This document shows, piece by piece, positions 6,314 to 14,145 of a DNA stretch of 15,696 bases. The DNA comes from Bacillota bacterium. GTDB taxonomy: Bacteria > Bacillota_I > Bacilli_A > RFN20 > CAG-826. Under the pieces are notes generated by a model. It worked only from the letters and a program-made list of their open reading frames with translations, did not search any database and was not told the origin of the DNA. Where the stretch lies: NCBI GenBank assembly GCA_023396795.1, contig JAEWUY010000132.1, positions 1 through 15,696 of the forward strand. Reading direction: 5' to 3'. Numbering within the stretch: the stretch's first letter is position 1; every line of letters begins with the position of its first letter. The translations under genes were made by a program, and so were the position numbers.

Positions 6314-8923
6314 ATGAAAAAACTGACAGGTAATCAAATTCGCCAAGTTTGGCTTTCCTTTTTTAAAGCCCGCGGGCACAAGATCGAAAAAGGGGCATCC
6401 TTAATTCCTTATAAAGATCCGACCTTACTATGGATTAATTCAGGTGTTGCTGGCTTAAAAAAATATTTTGACGGTAGTGAAATTCCCCCCTCACGGCGTA
6501 TCACTAACGTTCAAAAATCTATTCGGACAAACGACATTGAAAATGTCGGATATACAGCGCGCCATCACACTTTCTTTGAAATGCTAGGTAATTTTTCAAT
6601 TGGCGACTATTTCCGCGACGAAATGCTACTGTGGGCTTACGAAATTCTTACTTCGGAAGAGTATTTCGCCATGCCAAAAGATAAACTATATTTTACTTAT
6701 TTGCCCACCGATATAGCCACACGTGATTTATGGCTTAAATGTGGAGTGAACTCCGATCACCTTATTCCTTTAGAAGGTAACTTCTGGCAAATAGGGGCTG
6801 GTCCATGCGGACCAAATACGGAAGTATTTTTTGATCGCGGTGAAAACTACGATCCTAAAAAACTAGGAGTTGAACTTTTATCCAAAGAAATAGAAAATGA
6901 CCGTTATATTGAAATATGGGGCATCGTTTTTTCGCAATTTAATGCGGTTGACGGCGTTAAACGCGAGGATTATAAGGAATTGCCGAGCAAAAACATCGAT
7001 ACAGGAGCGGGCTTAGAGCGAATTGCTTGTGTTTTACAAGAAACTCCCACGAACTTTGAAACTGATCTCTTTTATCCACTTATCGAGGCGACAAGTCGCT
7101 TGGCAAGTGCACCGTATAGTGGTGGGAATTTAACGGCCTACCGCGTTATCGCTGATCATATTCGCACAGTCGTTTTTGCTTTAGCGGATGGCGAACCTTT
7201 TGCCAATGAAGGTCGTGGTTATGTTCTTAGACGCGTCTTACGACGGGCCATGCGTTTTGGCCGTAAAATCGGTATTGAAAAGCCCTTCCTTTATACTCTT
7301 GTGGCAACAACTGTTAAAATGATGGAAGAGTTTTACCCATATCTCAAAACGCGCCAAGAATATGTTGAAAAAAGCGTTAAAGCCGAAGAAGAAAAGTTTT
7401 TAAAAACACTTAAAACCGGTGAAGCTATTTTACGCGACATGCTCATTGGAAAAACAATTATAAGTGGCGAAGATGCTTTCCGCCTTTATGATACGTTTGG
7501 TTTTCCGATTGAATTGACAATCGAAATCGCTAATGAAAGTAATATAAAAGTTGATTTACCTGGATTTAACGGCGAGATGGCCAAGCAAAAGCAAAGAGCC
7601 CGTCAAGCTCGCAATGACGCTTCCAGTTTAGGCCAACAACATCCTGATCTTCTCAATTTTACAAAGCCTAGTCAATTTATCTACGAAGACAGCGACCTTC
7701 AGTCCAAGGTCATCGGCCTCTTTATTAATGGCGAAGCGGTCGAGGAACTAAGTGGAGAAGGCGAAATAGTTTTTGATCGAACTAATTTCTATGCGGAAAG
7801 CGGTGGTCAAATTGGTGATCAAGGTCGCGTTTATAATCAAACATGCGAAGTTAAAATAACCAATACAAGAAAAGCTCCGAACAAACAGCATTTACATGAG
7901 GCAAATGTTATCTATGGTCATATCAAAATCGGTGATGTTCTTAATCTCGAAATCGACCATCAGCAACGACATTTAACGATGCGTAATCACTCCGCCACCC
8001 ACCTGCTTCATAGCGTGTTAAGCGAAGTGCTAGGTGAGCACGTAGTACAACAAGGTTCGTATGTTAGTGATGAGTATTTACGTTTTGATTTTTCCCATTA
8101 TCAAAAAATTGAAGAAAATCAATTACGATTTATTGAAAGAAGAGTTAATGAGCAAATTGCCTCATCACTAAAAGCTAATGTTCGTATTTTACCCATTAAG
8201 GAAGCCGAAAAAACTGGAGCGAAAGCTTTCTTTAGCGAAAAATACGGTGAAGAAGTTCGCGTTGTTTCTTTTGGCGATGTCTCACAAGAGTTTTGTGGTG
8301 GCACGCACGTTGAAAATACTCAAGAAATTGGCGTCTTTGTCATCGAATCAGAAGAATCGATTGCCGCGGGAGTGCGCCGCATTCAAGCTCGCACATCGAT
8401 TGGTGGCTATGAACTTTTAAAGAAGCGTGAAAATATTCTCTTAAAAAGCGCCCAATTACTTGGCTCTTCGTCCATTTATGAAGTTCACGATCGCATCAAA
8501 GCTTTGCTTGGACGTGAACAAGAACTTAAAGAAGAAAACGAGCAATTAAGTAATAAGATTACAAACTTGACATCCGAATCGCTCCGCGAAGCCTTCGTCG
8601 TTTTTAACGGCTATAAAATCTTGATGAAATACTTACCGGGTTTTAATCGTGATATGCTGATTAAAATTGGCGATAATCTCAAAATCTATAATGAGGATTA
8701 TGTTATCGTTTTAGCTGGAGGCACTCAAGGTGATGTATCTTTAGTGGCCTTTGTTGGTGGTCTGGCCTTAAAAGATGGTGTCAAAGCCGGAACAATCATT
8801 AAAAATCTCGCCCAAGAACTAAATGGTTCAGGAGGCGGACGGCCAGAAATGGCTCAAGGCCAAGGTAAGAACCTATCAAAATTAAGTAAAGCTTTTGAGT
8901 TAATTAAAGAAAGTTTAAAATGA
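6314..8923 (+). CDS. alaS: alanyl-tRNA synthetase
   Basis: Charges tRNA-Ala with alanine and edits mischarged Ser and Gly. The 869 residues are the normal full length. The class II catalytic core includes HHTFFEMLGNFSIGDYF (H84-H85 onward). The editing domain's zinc site is H559 and H563 (NHSATHLLH) with C661 and H665 (FCGGTHV). A short coiled segment near 735-755 precedes the C-terminal DHHA1-type domain, which has GSGGGRPEMAQGQGK near residue 840. AGAGGT lies 7 bases before the ATG at 6314. Expression is under the T-box just upstream. The TGA stop overlaps the ruvX start in ATGA, and alaS-ruvX is a conserved Firmicutes pair. Confidence 0.98.
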   Translation: MKKLTGNQIRQVWLSFFKARGHKIEKGASLIPYKDPTLLWINSGVAGLKKYFDGSEIPPSRRITNVQKSIRTNDIENVGYTARHHTFFEMLGNFSIGDYFRDEMLLWAYEILTSEEYFAMPKDKLYFTYLPTDIATRDLWLKCGVNSDHLIPLEGNFWQIGAGPCGPNTEVFFDRGENYDPKKLGVELLSKEIENDRYIEIWGIVFSQFNAVDGVKREDYKELPSKNIDTGAGLERIACVLQETPTNFETDLFYPLIEATSRLASAPYSGGNLTAYRVIADHIRTVVFALADGEPFANEGRGYVLRRVLRRAMRFGRKIGIEKPFLYTLVATTVKMMEEFYPYLKTRQEYVEKSVKAEEEKFLKTLKTGEAILRDMLIGKTIISGEDAFRLYDTFGFPIELTIEIANESNIKVDLPGFNGEMAKQKQRARQARNDASSLGQQHPDLLNFTKPSQFIYEDSDLQSKVIGLFINGEAVEELSGEGEIVFDRTNFYAESGGQIGDQGRVYNQTCEVKITNTRKAPNKQHLHEANVIYGHIKIGDVLNLEIDHQQRHLTMRNHSATHLLHSVLSEVLGEHVVQQGSYVSDEYLRFDFSHYQKIEENQLRFIERRVNEQIASSLKANVRILPIKEAEKTGAKAFFSEKYGEEVRVVSFGDVSQEFCGGTHVENTQEIGVFVIESEESIAAGVRRIQARTSIGGYELLKKRENILLKSAQLLGSSSIYEVHDRIKALLGREQELKEENEQLSNKITNLTSESLREAFVVFNGYKILMKYLPGFNRDMLIKIGDNLKIYNEDYVIVLAGGTQGDVSLVAFVGGLALKDGVKAGTIIKNLAQELNGSGGGRPEMAQGQGKNLSKLSKAFELIKESLK

Positions 8924-9372
8924 AAAAATTAATTGGTCTTGATTTAGGAACAAAAACACTCGGAATTGCCATGAGCGATAGTCTTCACATTGCCGCGCAT
9001 GGTTATGAAAACTTTGTTTTCGAAGAAGGCAATTATAAAAAAGCGCGTCAACGAATTTTCCAAATTCTAGACCAAGAGGATGTTGATGAGATTGCTTTGG
9101 GTTTACCCCTTCATATGTCAGGTGAACAATCAAAGCGTTCCGAATCATCTTTACGCTTTCGTGACGATCTTTTAGCCGAACGTCCGCATTTAAAAATTAC
9201 AATGGTCGATGAGCGAATGACGAGTGTTATCGCCAATAAGCGTCTTTTAGAAGCCGATTTGTCAAGAAGTAAACGCAAGGCTGTAATCGACAAGATGTCG
9301 GCTGTTGTTATTCTTGAATCTTATATGGAAATGAGGAACAAGCCATGGATGAACAAGACAAAAAACTCGTAA
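8920..9372 (+). CDS. ruvX: RuvX/YqgF pre-16S rRNA nuclease
   Basis: RNase H-like nuclease (YqgF, Bacillus YrrK) involved in maturing the 5' end of 16S rRNA; older annotation as a Holliday junction resolvase is less likely. The acidic active-site motifs are present: GLDLGTKTLG with D8, VDERMTS near residue 92, and KAVIDKMSAV near residue 123. The 150 residues are slightly longer than the usual 138-140 because the C-terminus runs 28 bases into the DUF1292 gene. The ribosome binding site is weak and the ATG overlaps the alaS stop, indicating coupled translation. Confidence 0.95.
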   Translation: MKKLIGLDLGTKTLGIAMSDSLHIAAHGYENFVFEEGNYKKARQRIFQILDQEDVDEIALGLPLHMSGEQSKRSESSLRFRDDLLAERPHLKITMVDERMTSVIANKRLLEADLSRSKRKAVIDKMSAVVILESYMEMRNKPWMNKTKNS

Positions 9373-9602
9373 TTCAAGATGAAGATGGTAAAAAATACGA
9401 ACGCGAAATTCTTTTTACCTACGAAAGTAAAACAAGTGGAAAGAAATATGTTTTCTTTTTTGATCCGCAATCCAAGGACGACGAAGTACAAGTTCTACGT
9501 TATTCTGATGAAGGGACACTAGAAGAAGTCGAAAACGATGAGGAGTATGAAGAACTTGAAGAAGTTTTTAACGCTTACGTCGAAGAACAAGACGAAAAAT
9601 AA
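9345..9602 (+). CDS. DUF1292 family protein (YrzB-like)
   Basis: Small, strongly acidic 85-residue protein of unknown function. The family pattern is clear: an opening strand KLVIQDEDGKKYEREILFTYE, then KKYVFFFDP, a YSDEG turn, and an acidic C-terminal helix ending EVFNAYVEEQ. It corresponds to Bacillus YrzB, found in the same place after the ruvX gene. GAGG at 9333-9336, inside ruvX, is 8 bases before the ATG, which fixes the start and the 28-base overlap. It is the last gene of the alaS transcript before the greA promoter. A role with ruvX in rRNA or ribosome work is guesswork from position. Confidence 0.92.
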   Translation: MDEQDKKLVIQDEDGKKYEREILFTYESKTSGKKYVFFFDPQSKDDEVQVLRYSDEGTLEEVENDEEYEELEEVFNAYVEEQDEK

Positions 9603-9618
9603 TTTGCGTTTTTTAATT

Positions 9619-9640
9619 CCTTCTATTTATATAGAAAAGG
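9619..9640. other. hairpin after the DUF1292 gene
   Basis: TTCTAT (9621-9626), a 4-base loop and ATAGAA (9631-9636), with outer CC/GG and a 2-base bulge. There is no U-tract after it on either strand, so it is not a convincing intrinsic terminator, but it could act as a pause or an mRNA 3' end stabiliser. Confidence 0.35.
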
Positions 9641-9652
9641 CATAATAATTTA

Positions 9653-9684
9653 TTGTAGCATTATCATAGTGATGTTGTTATAAT
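9653..9684 (+). promoter_or_regulatory. greA promoter
   Basis: A consensus TATAAT at 9679-9684 is preceded by TG at 9676-9677 (extended -10). The best -35 (TTGTAG, 9653-9658) is 20 bases away, too far to matter much. A 9-base direct repeat TCATAGTGA (9664-9672 and 9694-9702) brackets the -10; the second copy overlaps the ribosome binding site. Confidence 0.6.
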
Positions 9685-9712
9685 CTTATACGCTCATAGT
9701 GAGGTAACAAAC

Positions 9713-10189
9713 ATGGTAGACAATAAAGTAATTTTAACAAAAGATGGTGTCAAAAAATTAAAAGACGAACTACGACATTTAATTGATGTGGAGCGTCCGG
9801 AAGTTATTGAACAGCTGACCTTTGCCCGTTCACAAGGGGACTTAAGCGAAAACGCTGATTACGACGCTGCACGTAGCCGCCAAGCGGAAGTTGAAGGCCG
9901 CATTAAACAAATTGAAGACATTTTAGCAACTGCCAAGATTGTTGATGATAAACCCAAAAACTCGAAATGTGTTTCAATTGGTTCAAAGGTTGCGGTTCGG
10001 GATTTAAATCTTGACCGCGAAAGCGTCTATACAATCGTCGGTACGGTGGAATCAAATCCTTTTGCCGGTAAGATTTCAAATGATTCATTACTCGGCAGCG
10101 CCTTAGTCGGTAAGCAAGTTGGCGATAAAGTTATTGTCAAAACCGCTAATCCTTATGAGGTCGAAATCCTCAAAATCGATAACGCCTAA
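9713..10189 (+). CDS. greA: transcription elongation factor GreA
   Basis: Enters the secondary channel of RNA polymerase and stimulates transcript cleavage, rescuing backtracked complexes. The 158 residues are full length. The N-terminal coiled coil (about 8-75) carries the acidic tip GDLSENADYDAAR with the catalytic-magnesium-coordinating Asp and Glu around residues 43-46. The C-terminal FKBP-like domain includes YTIVGTVESNPFAGKISNDSLLGSALVGK. GAGG at 9701-9704 is 8 bases before the ATG. It has its own promoter and a strong terminator, so it is probably mostly monocistronic. In Bacillus several genes including mltG separate it from the alaS group; they are absent here. Confidence 0.97.
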   Translation: MVDNKVILTKDGVKKLKDELRHLIDVERPEVIEQLTFARSQGDLSENADYDAARSRQAEVEGRIKQIEDILATAKIVDDKPKNSKCVSIGSKVAVRDLNLDRESVYTIVGTVESNPFAGKISNDSLLGSALVGKQVGDKVIVKTANPYEVEILKIDNA

Positions 10190-10211
10190 TTATCATAAAC
10201 ATTGTCAAAAG

Positions 10212-10234
10212 CGGAAGATTTCTTCCGTTTTTTT
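10212..10234 (+). terminator. intrinsic terminator of greA
   Basis: CGGAAG (10212-10217), loop ATTT, CTTCCG (10222-10227), then seven T. It starts 23 bases after the greA stop and is a textbook terminator. Confidence 0.9.
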
Positions 10235-10260
10235 CTTGTTTGCATCTATTGATGATGTCT

Positions 10261-10282
10261 CTCCTTATTAATTATTAGGAGG
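10261..10282 (+). promoter_or_regulatory. comEA ribosome binding site in a small inverted repeat
   Basis: The consensus AGGAGG at 10277-10282 lies 6 bases before the comEA ATG. CTCCT at 10261-10265 is its exact complement, so a 5-bp hairpin with an 11-base AT loop could hide it. No clear promoter is seen between the greA terminator and comEA, so I cannot say whether comEA has its own start or depends on read-through. Confidence 0.45.
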
Positions 10283-10288
10283 ATACTT

Positions 10289-10816
10289 ATGATTAAACTA
10301 ATCATTGGCGTTATTGTCGCCGCCATCATTCTAATTGTCATTTTACAAAATATTGACCCCGACGTTAATGGAGGAAGCAACAATACCGCCGAAATATATG
10401 AGATGTTGACGGTTTCCGTTTCTGGGGAAGTTGTCAAACCCGGTACTTACATTGTTGATCTTGATTCTAATCTGTCAACTTTAGTTGAAGCTGCTTCAGG
10501 ATTAACGAGTAACGCCGATGAATTGGCATTTGACTTGAGCTACATGCTCGAAAATAATCAGTCTTTTTATATTGCTCCGAAATATGATATGAGCGATGTT
10601 TGTGCGATTGAACCAATCGTTAAAGTCAATATCAACACTGATGATAAAGAGACTCTAATGAGCGTAAATGGTTTTGGCTCGGCTATATCTGATGCCGTGA
10701 TTGCCTATCGTAGCGATCATGTTTTTCAACGCATCGAGGACATTAAAAATGTTTCGGGCATCGGTAACGCGACATTTGAGAAAATTAAAAATTATATAAC
10801 GATAAGAACGGCATGA
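10289..10816 (+). CDS. comEA: ComEA-type competence DNA-binding protein
   Basis: Membrane-anchored receptor for double-stranded DNA during natural transformation. Of 175 residues, 3-20 form an N-terminal membrane anchor, about 40-105 a SLBB domain (LTVSVSGEVVKPGTYIV opens it), and about 112-171 a double helix-hairpin-helix region with VNINTDDKETLMSVNGFG and VSGIGNATFEKIKNYI. This is the normal Firmicutes arrangement. The ideal ribosome binding site fixes the start at 10289. Its TGA overlaps the comEC start in ATGA. Presence of comEA and comEC suggests, but does not prove, DNA uptake; no pilus genes are in the window. Confidence 0.93.
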   Translation: MIKLIIGVIVAAIILIVILQNIDPDVNGGSNNTAEIYEMLTVSVSGEVVKPGTYIVDLDSNLSTLVEAASGLTSNADELAFDLSYMLENNQSFYIAPKYDMSDVCAIEPIVKVNINTDDKETLMSVNGFGSAISDAVIAYRSDHVFQRIEDIKNVSGIGNATFEKIKNYITIRTA

Positions 10817-12831
10817 CTGCCTTCCTCATTTTAGCAAGCCTCGTCTTAAGTCTTTGGTTTTTCAGGTGGCCTCTTTATGTCGGCATACCAATAATCGTAG
10901 TAATTAGTCTTTTTGCCCTATACCGTTATAAAAAAAGAGGGATTCTTCTTTTTATCGGATGTTTCTGTCTTAGCGGAGTTGTTTCCTTGATTAACAACGT
11001 TGCTCCAAAACAACAAGATGAATATCTCGGTGTTGTGACATCAACTCATGAAAACTATTATTTATTGCAAAGTGGAATAAACAAATACTATGTCTATGAG
11101 AGAGAAAATGTTCGAGAAGTAGGCGATGTTTTGCGACTAAAAGGAGAACTTAATAAAATTTCGTTTCCTAGTTATGAAAGTCGTTTTGATTTTACACGTT
11201 ATTTGTTTGATAAAGGTGTCCGTTATGAAATAAAAACGTCTTCGGTAAAAGTCGTTATAAATAATCCGATACGCATTAATGCACGGAAGGACAGGTTTTT
11301 AGAAAATTTTGAAGAACCAACCTCAACACTTATCGATGCTTTACTTTTTTCACGAAAAAATCATGAATCAGAAATTATCAATACCGCGAATAGTTTAAAC
11401 ATCATCTTTCTTTTTTCAATGTGTGGAATATATTTGCGTTCATTGATGGGGTTTTTAGAGTATCTTCTCAAACTTAAGTTATCGGATAAAGTCGCTCGAA
11501 TATTGACATTTGTATTCCTTTTACCACTGTATGTTATTTCTTTACAAAAAGTGGCGGTCCATCGTATTTTTTTATCTTATGGTGGACGAATAATCAATGA
11601 TTTCTATCTGAAGAAAAAAATACAATATGCGACGTTAGTGGCAAGTCTCGGCTTAGCTTTTTTGCTTATTAATTATCATCTTGCCTATCAACTTTCCTTT
11701 TTATTAGGCTTTGGTCTATCGTTTTTAATAATGTTTCTTCGTTCGTCTTTAAACGTTTTCCATCGCAAAAAGAGAAAGTTTTTCTTTGCGATTTTTCTTT
11801 TTGCTTTTTTGCTACCAATCCATATTCTAAATAGTTACGAAATTCATTTGTTTCAGATTGTATTCCAATATGTAGTCTTACCATTAAATTCGATTTTTTT
11901 CTTCGTAAGTGTTGTCTCTTTTTATACTCTTCCGATGGTTGGCTTCCTCTCGTTTTTAGCCGATTCATTAACAATGGTTTATGGAGCATTAGCAAAGATT
12001 GATATCGTCATTATCGTTGGGGAAATGCCACTGATTTATTTCTGTATATATTATGGATTGTACTTTTATCTACCATACTTAATCGAATCCCATCGTTTAA
12101 GCAATTCAAAAATTGTCGCATCTTTTTTGGTTTCAACGTTGCTACTTGCTTCGCTTCCTGTTGGTAATACATTCGGCGAATCGATTCATTTTATTGATGT
12201 CGGGCAGGGGGACGCTATTTTAATTCAATCGCGGGGCAATAACGTTCTTGTTGATACTGGAGGTAGTCTTTATTTTGATATGGCAGAAGAAGTACTTATT
12301 CCTTTTTTTAAAAAAAGGAAGGTATACCGCCTTGATGCCTTGATTACGACACATAATGATTTTGATCATAATGGTGCAGCGCCTAGTTTAATGTCTTTAT
12401 TCCCCGTCGATCATTTTATTAGTTCACGGCAATCTTTTCCTTTACAATTTGATAACCTTGTTTTAAACAATCTCAACACGACTATTCATCTTGATGATAA
12501 CGATAATTCCTTAGTTTTACATTTTAGTCTTCTTAACTATGACTGGCTTTTGATGGGCGATGCTTCGAAAAATATTGAAGAAGAACTTCTTGAAAAAGAT
12601 GCGAATCTTGACATTGACTATCTTAAAATTGGCCATCACGGTTCCAATACTTCAACGTGCGAGCGATTCATAGCTGAGACATCGCCTAAAGAAGCAATAA
12701 TATCTGTCGGAGTAAATAATCATTATGGTCATCCACATTACGATGTCTTAACCATTCTTAATAAGTATCATGTCGTCATCAGGAGAACGGATATTGAAGG
12801 AACGATTTCTTACTATGGAAGCTGCTTTTGA
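10813..12831 (+). CDS. comEC: ComEC/Rec2 DNA-uptake channel
   Basis: Polytopic membrane protein that passes single-stranded DNA into the cytoplasm during transformation. Its 672 residues have two to three N-terminal membrane helices (1-60), an OB-like DUF4131 domain (about 70-150), the multi-helix competence domain (about 165-450) and a C-terminal metallo-beta-lactamase domain from about 458. That domain has HFIDVGQGDA (H459), THNDFDH (H514, D516, D518, H519), LMGDASK and GHHGS (H608-H609). All metal-binding positions seem kept. By contrast the conserved competence-domain motif usually reading like VSGLH is SMCGIY at 202-207. Codon composition is AT-rich, like the other membrane genes. The gene overlaps comEA and leads into holA. 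Confidence 0.93.
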   Translation: MTAFLILASLVLSLWFFRWPLYVGIPIIVVISLFALYRYKKRGILLFIGCFCLSGVVSLINNVAPKQQDEYLGVVTSTHENYYLLQSGINKYYVYERENVREVGDVLRLKGELNKISFPSYESRFDFTRYLFDKGVRYEIKTSSVKVVINNPIRINARKDRFLENFEEPTSTLIDALLFSRKNHESEIINTANSLNIIFLFSMCGIYLRSLMGFLEYLLKLKLSDKVARILTFVFLLPLYVISLQKVAVHRIFLSYGGRIINDFYLKKKIQYATLVASLGLAFLLINYHLAYQLSFLLGFGLSFLIMFLRSSLNVFHRKKRKFFFAIFLFAFLLPIHILNSYEIHLFQIVFQYVVLPLNSIFFFVSVVSFYTLPMVGFLSFLADSLTMVYGALAKIDIVIIVGEMPLIYFCIYYGLYFYLPYLIESHRLSNSKIVASFLVSTLLLASLPVGNTFGESIHFIDVGQGDAILIQSRGNNVLVDTGGSLYFDMAEEVLIPFFKKRKVYRLDALITTHNDFDHNGAAPSLMSLFPVDHFISSRQSFPLQFDNLVLNNLNTTIHLDDNDNSLVLHFSLLNYDWLLMGDASKNIEEELLEKDANLDIDYLKIGHHGSNTSTCERFIAETSPKEAIISVGVNNHYGHPHYDVLTILNKYHVVIRRTDIEGTISYYGSCF

Positions 12832-12849
12832 TATATAATCAAAGATAAG

Positions 12850-13812
12850 ATGATTTTTCTCATTGCCGGCAGTCAGACACCAATTGTCAAAAAACAATTA
12901 AACCGTTTACTCGAAGAACGTCTTGGCGTAATCGATGATTTTAATGTTTCGCGTCTCGATGGACGTGATGTATTAGCGGAAGATATTGTCTTTGAAGCCA
13001 GCATGTTACCAATCGGGGCAAATAGAAAAGCGGTGGTCGTCGAATTTCCGTATTTTTTAATGAAAGACAAAGGCAAAAACAAAATCGACAAAGAACAAAA
13101 ATACGACTCGATGCTCGATTTTATTGCTTCTTATAATGAGGAAGTTGATCTTATATTCCTTGCCGATAGCTTAGAGCTAGATGAGAAAAATGAAATTTTA
13201 AAAGCCATTCGCAAATACGGGACACTCAATCTAATTCCTAATTTAGATGCTGGCAAATGGTTTGATTATGGGCGTGCTTATTTTAAAAATAATCAAGTTA
13301 GCATTGACGCTGATGCTCTTCGCGAACTGATTACTCGTGTTAATGGAGATCTAAATTCTTTCATCAATGAAAGCAATAAACTTATTTTATATAAAAATAA
13401 CATCAATTTAATCGATGTCAATTTAATGGTTTCTAAACCTTTAGAAAACAATATTTTTGCCTTAACAAAAGCCTTATTTCGCAAAGATAAGGCTGCAGCT
13501 TTGGACATATTATCGGATTTAAGAACAAATAACGTTGAACCGATTACCTTGGTTTCGATGCTGGCCAATCAATTTCGTTTAATGAGCCAAATACGCTATC
13601 TTGACTCTCGTGGTCTTTCGCAAACTAGTATTGCTAAGGAACTGGGCCTCCCTGATTTTCGTATTCGCATGTCCCTTCAGGATTCGAAACGTTTATCAAG
13701 GCAAGCTATTCTCGACAATCTCAATACTCTATATAATTTGGACTTAGACATAAAAAGCGGCCTTATCGACCGCTATTATGCTTTTGAACTTTTTATTTTA
13801 AATTTTGCTTAA
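12850..13812 (+). CDS. holA: DNA polymerase III delta subunit
   Basis: Clamp-loader subunit that opens the sliding clamp. The 320 residues match the HolA/YqeN family: N-terminal RecA-like fold (MIFLIAGSQTPIVKKQL, VVVEFPYFL), a central helical region (KPLENNIFALTKALFRKD) and the C-terminal collar domain (VSMLANQFRLMSQIRYL, then LGLPDFRIRMSLQDS). The comEA-comEC-holA order facing rpsT is standard in Firmicutes and supports all four calls. It starts 18 bases after comEC with a weak ribosome binding site (AAAGATAAG). Its stop is one base from the rpsT stop, and its 3' coding end contains the rpsT terminator. Confidence 0.93.
   Translation: MIFLIAGSQTPIVKKQLNRLLEERLGVIDDFNVSRLDGRDVLAEDIVFEASMLPIGANRKAVVVEFPYFLMKDKGKNKIDKEQKYDSMLDFIASYNEEVDLIFLADSLELDEKNEILKAIRKYGTLNLIPNLDAGKWFDYGRAYFKNNQVSIDADALRELITRVNGDLNSFINESNKLILYKNNINLIDVNLMVSKPLENNIFALTKALFRKDKAAALDILSDLRTNNVEPITLVSMLANQFRLMSQIRYLDSRGLSQTSIAKELGLPDFRIRMSLQDSKRLSRQAILDNLNTLYNLDLDIKSGLIDRYYAFELFILNFA
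13751..13774 (-). terminator. intrinsic terminator of rpsT inside holA
   Basis: Read leftward, AGCGGTC (13774-13768), a 5-base loop and GGCCGCT (13762-13756) form a 7-bp stem with one G-U, followed by a T-rich tract (13756-13751). It lies about 40 bases past the rpsT stop, within the last holA codons (KSGLIDRYY). Confidence 0.75.
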
Positions 13813-13826
13813 ATTAAACTTTAAGC
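13807..13826. repeat. inverted repeat over the holA and rpsT stops
   Basis: GCTTAAA (13807-13813), six bases, TTTAAGC (13820-13826). The arms and loop include both convergent TAA stops. No U-tract follows on either strand, so termination activity is doubtful. Confidence 0.45.
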
Positions 13827-14080
13827 GAATTCATTAAAGTTTGCGCGTGGCTTTTTTGACGGGCCGCGGCATTTTTATGAAGAACGTTTTTTGCAACCGC
13901 TTGATCAATTAATGAGATGGACTTAGCAAGTTCGACTTGAGCAAGTGCCATGTCTTTAGCATCGACTGCGGCTTTGAATTTTTTAACTTGTGTTCTAACT
14001 TTACTACGAAAAGCTTGATTACGAATCCGCGCTTTTTCGTTTGTACCAATTCGTTTAATTTGCGATTTAATTTGTGCCAT
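13814..14080 (-). CDS. rpsT: 30S ribosomal protein S20
   Basis: Small basic protein that binds 16S rRNA early in 30S assembly. The 88 residues show the family pattern: MAQIKSQIKRIGTNEKARIRN, then helix-forming RSKVRTQVKKFKAAVDAKD, and the conserved end VLHKNAAARQKSHAQTLMN. GAGG lies 9 bases before the ATG. It has its own promoter and a terminator located in holA, so it should be a monocistronic transcript. Confidence 0.97.
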   Translation of the reverse strand: MAQIKSQIKRIGTNEKARIRNQAFRSKVRTQVKKFKAAVDAKDMALAQVELAKSISLIDQAVAKNVLHKNAAARQKSHAQTLMNSLKV

Positions 14081-14105
14081 TTCTTATTACCTCTTAACCT
14101 TTAAA

Positions 14106-14134
14106 ACTATATCAAATCCCTTTTGCAATGACAA
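14106..14134 (-). promoter_or_regulatory. rpsT promoter
   Basis: Read leftward, TTGTCA (14134-14129), a 17-base spacer and TATAGT (14111-14106). Transcription would start near 14099, about 20 bases before the ATG. The -35 is embedded in a 7-bp inverted repeat (14131-14146) that also touches the stop codon of the upstream ligase gene. Confidence 0.65.
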
Positions 14135-14145
14135 TATAAATATTG

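Noticed and set aside
9664..9702. TCATAGTGA direct repeat at the greA promoter as a regulator site
   Set aside because: Two 9-base AT-rich copies 30 bases apart, one within the ribosome binding region, are weak evidence alone.
11669..11995. 108-codon minus-strand open frame within comEC
   Set aside because: Lys/Arg-rich shadow of hydrophobic comEC codons, with no recognisable domain.
12832..12849. TATAAT just before holA as a promoter
   Set aside because: No acceptable -35 and the start point would fall within or beyond the holA ATG; co-transcription with comEC is simpler.
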